64,000 nt of DNA from Longitalea arenae (GTDB lineage Bacteria; Bacteroidota; Bacteroidia; Chitinophagales; Chitinophagaceae). The DNA is taken from the NCBI RefSeq assembly GCF_016924755.1, contig NZ_JAFFJX010000005.1, positions 1 through 64,000 of the forward strand. The letters run 5' to 3'. Shown piece after piece: positions 61,275 through 64,000 of the stretch. The position numbers and the translations under genes are program-made. The notes under the pieces were generated by a model. It had not been told where the DNA came from and did not search any database. It was given only the letters and a program-made list of their open reading frames with translations. Every line of letters begins with the position of its first letter. The stretch's first letter is position 1.

Positions 61275-62255
61275 TTAAACCCGGTCATGAAAAATAAGGT
61301 CGTCACTCGTGGTACTGGGCACGGGCTTCTCCCGCTCGACCGCCATGGCTTTGATGGAATGTATGCTTACATTGAGCTCGTACCCAATGAGCAGTACCAG
61401 GGAATTGATGTAGATAATGATCATCAATACGATGATGGTACCAATGGAACCATACAGCGCATTGTATTTGCCGAAATTGTTTACAAAGATGGAAAAGCCG
61501 AGGGTGGTCAAGATACTTAAAAAAGTGGCCAGTATGGCCCCGGGCGATACCAGCTTCCATCGCTTTTGGATAGCCGGTGCATATTTATAAATAAAGGCGA
61601 TGGCATAAAAGATCAGGGCGATGATGAAGAGCCACCGGAATACGCCAATAAATGCCAGTACTGCGGCGTTCCTGATACCTATCAGCTTCAATACAGCGCT
61701 TTGCGCTATCAACAACAGTACGCAGGCCAGGATCAATCCCATTTGCAGGATGGTAAGTTTGATGGCTACCATCCGTGCATTCAAACCGGTGCGTTTTTCA
61801 AAGCCGATATAGTTCTTATTGAAAGAACGCATTAAACCCATCATACCATTGGAAGCAAAAAAAATGAGTAACAGGAAACCGAACGATAGCAAGGCTATAT
61901 GATCTTCCTTAAAGAAGCTGTCTACAAAACTGATGATACCCTTGTTATACGTATCGGCCGGAATAATATCGCGGATGATCGCATGCAATTGCCGTTTTAC
62001 CTGTCCCCGCCGGACGAAAGGCAACTGCGGTATCAGGGTGAACAGGAACAAACAGGAGGGCGGAATGGACATGATGAAGTTATAGGAAATGGCCGATGCC
62101 CTTTCTGTTAATCCCACCCGGCGCACCTGTTCTTTAAAGAACATCATCACATCATACAGGGGCACACCGTCGAACCCGGGCAAGATGATCTTCTTGCTTT
62201 TTTCCGTGAAAAAGCGAATAGGAGGTGAGTTTAATATAATTCGTTCAACGTTCAT
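61275..62255 (-). CDS. YihY/BrkB-family membrane protein
   Basis: 326 residues with about six membrane segments after a short soluble N terminus (EQVRRVGLTERASAISYNFI is the family entry motif). Other family segments are PLYDVMMFFKEQ and WKLVSPGAILATFLSI. The family was once called RNase BN by mistake and has no firm function. Its start ATG overlaps the mltG stop (ATGA, four bases shared), so the two are translationally coupled in one operon. Confidence 0.92.
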   Translation of the reverse strand: MNVERIILNSPPIRFFTEKSKKIILPGFDGVPLYDVMMFFKEQVRRVGLTERASAISYNFIMSIPPSCLFLFTLIPQLPFVRRGQVKRQLHAIIRDIIPADTYNKGIISFVDSFFKEDHIALLSFGFLLLIFFASNGMMGLMRSFNKNYIGFEKRTGLNARMVAIKLTILQMGLILACVLLLIAQSAVLKLIGIRNAAVLAFIGVFRWLFIIALIFYAIAFIYKYAPAIQKRWKLVSPGAILATFLSILTTLGFSIFVNNFGKYNALYGSIGTIIVLMIIIYINSLVLLIGYELNVSIHSIKAMAVEREKPVPSTTSDDLIFHDRV

Positions 62256-63310
62256 TTAGGGGATTCTATACCGGCTTCCTGGGCGGCTGCTCTTTTCTGT
62301 TGTTCAACATCCAATGCCTGCTGAAACTCTTTGGCAACCTTCAGGTGTTGTTCATAGGTTTCGGTATACACATGCCGGCCTGAAAAATCACTTTTGGCTA
62401 CAAAATAAAGATAATTTGTTTGTGGTGATTGTAAAACTGCATCCAGGGTTTGCAGCGAGGGCGTGCAAATGGGGCCCGGCGGCAAACCGGTATTCCTGTA
62501 TGTATTGTACGGCGATTCTATCGAGAGGTATTTCAGGTAAATACGGCGCAGCGTAAAATCTTTCATCGCAAATTTGATAGTAGGGTCGGCCTGCAACCGC
62601 ATGCCTTTGCGTAACCTGTTCAGGTAAACACTGGCAATGGTGTCTTTTTCTTCAAGGTTATTGGTCTCCTCTTCTACAATAGAGGCCAGCGTATACGCCA
62701 TAGCGGGTGTAAGACCCAGTTTGCGCGCCTGATCACGCCTGGTATCGGTCCATACCTTTTTATATTCGTTATAGAATTTGTCAAAGATGGTATGAATGGA
62801 GGCGTTCCAGAAATAGTTGTAGGAATTGGGATAGATCATGGCCATCACCGTATTGCTATCGAACCCATAAGGCCGCAGGGAGTCGGGGTTCTTCATCCAG
62901 GCTATTACATCGGCTGAGTCTACTTCCATTTTACGGCCCAGGAAACCTGCCAACTGTTCCCTGGTGCGTAGTTTGGTAATACTGAGCCTTACCGGGGCCT
63001 GGGTGCCATTGCGCAGCAGCCGGGTTATATCCATCAGGCTCATGCCATTCTTTATTTCATACCGGCCTGCTTTCAGCCTTTCGGGCACATCCATACGGGT
63101 AGCCAGAAGGTCGAGTGCGGCCGGACTTTTTACCAGGTTGCTGTCGCGGAAAGTTTTTAATACTTCGGGCCAGGTCGCATGACCGGTACGTATATAGAGG
63201 TATTTCGATTTTTGCGGGAATGCAGTATTGGCTGTAAAGAATTGCCATCCGGCAAGGGCCGCTGCCAGCACTGCTATAATCAGAACGCTTGTGACCAGTT
63301 TTCTGAACAT
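62252..63310 (-). CDS. mltG: Endolytic transglycosylase MltG
   Basis: This membrane-anchored enzyme cuts nascent glycan strands and helps set their length. 352 residues: N-terminal anchor (LVTSVLIIAVLAAALA), LysM-like part (35-105), and the YceG catalytic domain with ASIVEEETN (209-217; the catalytic Glu is one of these), RLRKGMRLQADPTIKF and YNTYRNTGLPPGPI. Length and order fit MltG. It overlaps the YihY gene by four bases downstream. The secG terminator lies upstream, so it has its own promoter. Confidence 0.95.
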   Translation of the reverse strand: MFRKLVTSVLIIAVLAAALAGWQFFTANTAFPQKSKYLYIRTGHATWPEVLKTFRDSNLVKSPAALDLLATRMDVPERLKAGRYEIKNGMSLMDITRLLRNGTQAPVRLSITKLRTREQLAGFLGRKMEVDSADVIAWMKNPDSLRPYGFDSNTVMAMIYPNSYNYFWNASIHTIFDKFYNEYKKVWTDTRRDQARKLGLTPAMAYTLASIVEEETNNLEEKDTIASVYLNRLRKGMRLQADPTIKFAMKDFTLRRIYLKYLSIESPYNTYRNTGLPPGPICTPSLQTLDAVLQSPQTNYLYFVAKSDFSGRHVYTETYEQHLKVAKEFQQALDVEQQKRAAAQEAGIESPK

Positions 63311-63489
63311 TGGATATAGATTAATTTTTTTTCATCTGTTACAACATTTCCAGCCTCAGGAGTGCAAGAACTATGCTAAGAGTGAATGGTCAATGGTGAA
63401 TAGAACCCCATTGCGAGGCTAATAACGTAATTGGGCCAGTTGAAATTTTATGAGCCCATTGCCCATTGCCCATGCACCAAAATAAAAAA

Positions 63490-63512
63490 ACCCTGCCCAA
63501 AATAGACAGGGT
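63490..63512 (-). terminator. Terminator of secG
   Basis: ACCCTG pairs with CAGGGT around CCCAAAATAGA. The minus strand continues in TTTTTTTATT, 22 bases past the secG stop codon. Confidence 0.8.
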
Positions 63513-63533
63513 CGAGCTATTTTTTACAATATA

Positions 63534-63863
63534 TTATTTCGCCGGAGGGGGTGTATTTTGTAAAGGTGAACCACTGGCAGGAGCGGGGGCTGATGTCGCC
63601 GGCCTTGCATTTACCGGTTCGCGGCTGCTGCTTTTACCCTCGGGGATAAAAAATGCCGAAAACAGGCATAACAGGGCAATTGCAATTGCCATAACCCAGG
63701 TACCTTTTTCCAGTACATCGGTTGTTTGTTTTACGCCCATGAACTGGCTATTGAAACCGGCAATATTACCGGCCAATCCGCCGCCTTTGGGGTTTTGGAT
63801 CAGGATAAACAACCCGATGGCCACACTAGCTATAATTATAAGTACCAGGAACAAATAGATCAT
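63534..63863 (-). CDS. secG: Preprotein translocase subunit SecG
   Basis: The small subunit of the SecYEG channel. 109 residues with two membrane helices (about 1-22 and 58-75) joined by the conserved loop IQNPKGGGLAGNIAG, and an Ala/Pro-rich cytosolic C terminus. The length and loop motif are diagnostic. It starts one base after the stop codon of the upstream TPR gene (TGA-A-ATG), so it is cotranscribed with it. Confidence 0.94.
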   Translation of the reverse strand: MIYLFLVLIIIASVAIGLFILIQNPKGGGLAGNIAGFNSQFMGVKQTTDVLEKGTWVMAIAIALLCLFSAFFIPEGKSSSREPVNARPATSAPAPASGSPLQNTPPPAK

Positions 63864-63864
63864 T

Positions 63865-64000
63865 TCACTGTGCTTTTAATTGTTCAATTCTGCCCGCAAA
63901 ATAAGGGCTTTTGGCGGGATTAAGCAAACTTAATTTCTCGTACACCCGGATGGCTTTGGCGGCATTTCCCTGCTTGGCCCAAACTTCGGCCATGGCTTCG
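63865..64000 (-). CDS. TPR-repeat protein, C-terminal fragment (cut by window edge)
   Basis: The minus strand is open from the right edge to a TGA at 63867-63865 and encodes 44 residues ending GRIEQLKAQ. The stretch EVWAKQGNAAKAIRVYEKLS, followed by LLNPAKSPYF, fits a tetratricopeptide helix pair (A-x3-Y and P at the end). Most of the gene lies outside the window. It is the first known gene of a unit with secG. Confidence 0.75.
   Translation of the reverse strand, partial: EAMAEVWAKQGNAAKAIRVYEKLSLLNPAKSPYFAGRIEQLKAQ

Overview
The window looks like chromosome from a Bacteroidota member, most likely family Chitinophagaceae (Niastella/Chitinophaga-like). This is inferred from gene content: ParA-ParB-DUF5683-DapB in one strand run, WbqC, DUF4142, PorT-type barrels, LytTR regulators and many lipoproteins. 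Several upstream regions carry exact copies of the Bacteroidota -7 promoter element TAnnTTTG, and Shine-Dalgarno sequences are mostly absent. No rRNA, tRNA, CRISPR array, prophage or intact insertion sequence was seen. The only mobile DNA is the 3' end of a group II intron at the left edge.

Layout. 1-4.3 kb: intron tail, ahcY, an Rrf2 regulator with a cysteine cluster, a LuxR-type response regulator with a degenerate receiver, dapB. 4.4-6.8 kb: DUF5683 protein, parB, parA. 7.3-10.1 kb: metallo-beta-lactamase-fold hydrolase, FMN reductase, membrane phosphoesterase, then a 21-bp repeat array. 11.2-16.2 kb: hybrid sensor kinase, LytTR regulator and two outer-membrane barrels. 16.3-29 kb: pgi, phosphodiester glycosidase, threonine aldolase, lipoprotein, small membrane proteins, an orphan histidine kinase, dienelactone hydrolase and a methyltransferase. 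28.9-30 kb: prfB with the autoregulatory +1 frameshift. 30.3-33.7 kb: an unrecognised three-gene envelope operon (four-helix coiled-coil membrane protein, vWA-like lipoprotein, OmpA-like lipoprotein). 34-42 kb: pruA, pyrR, pyrB, coaD, a thioesterase, a NUDIX protein and pyrE. 42-51 kb: HMA protein, LEA2 lipoprotein, WbqC, a BlaI/M56 pair, a sterol desaturase-like enzyme and a BamA-like barrel. 51-64 kb: membrane pyrophosphatase, AsmA-like protein, trmH, thioredoxin-like proteins, DUF4142, YihY, MltG, SecG and a truncated TPR protein.

The genes are mostly housekeeping: nucleotide synthesis (pyrR/pyrB/pyrE), cofactor synthesis (coaD), methyl cycle (ahcY), wall precursors (dapB), glycan termination (mltG), chromosome partition (parAB) and proline breakdown (pruA). 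The most unusual content lies between genes. Many spacers hold short tandem 'words' (7-, 8- or 14-bp units). Several are arranged as left and right arms that are imperfect inverted copies, some overlap the stop codon of the upstream gene, and some enclose or abut terminators. In one sequence class, G-T juxtapositions between the arms would become G-U pairs in RNA, which suggests structured 3' ends. Separate arrays (a 21-bp heptad-like repeat, a 118-bp triplicate and a structured blaI-M56 spacer) add to this picture. All functional statements come from motif reading alone; no database search was run.
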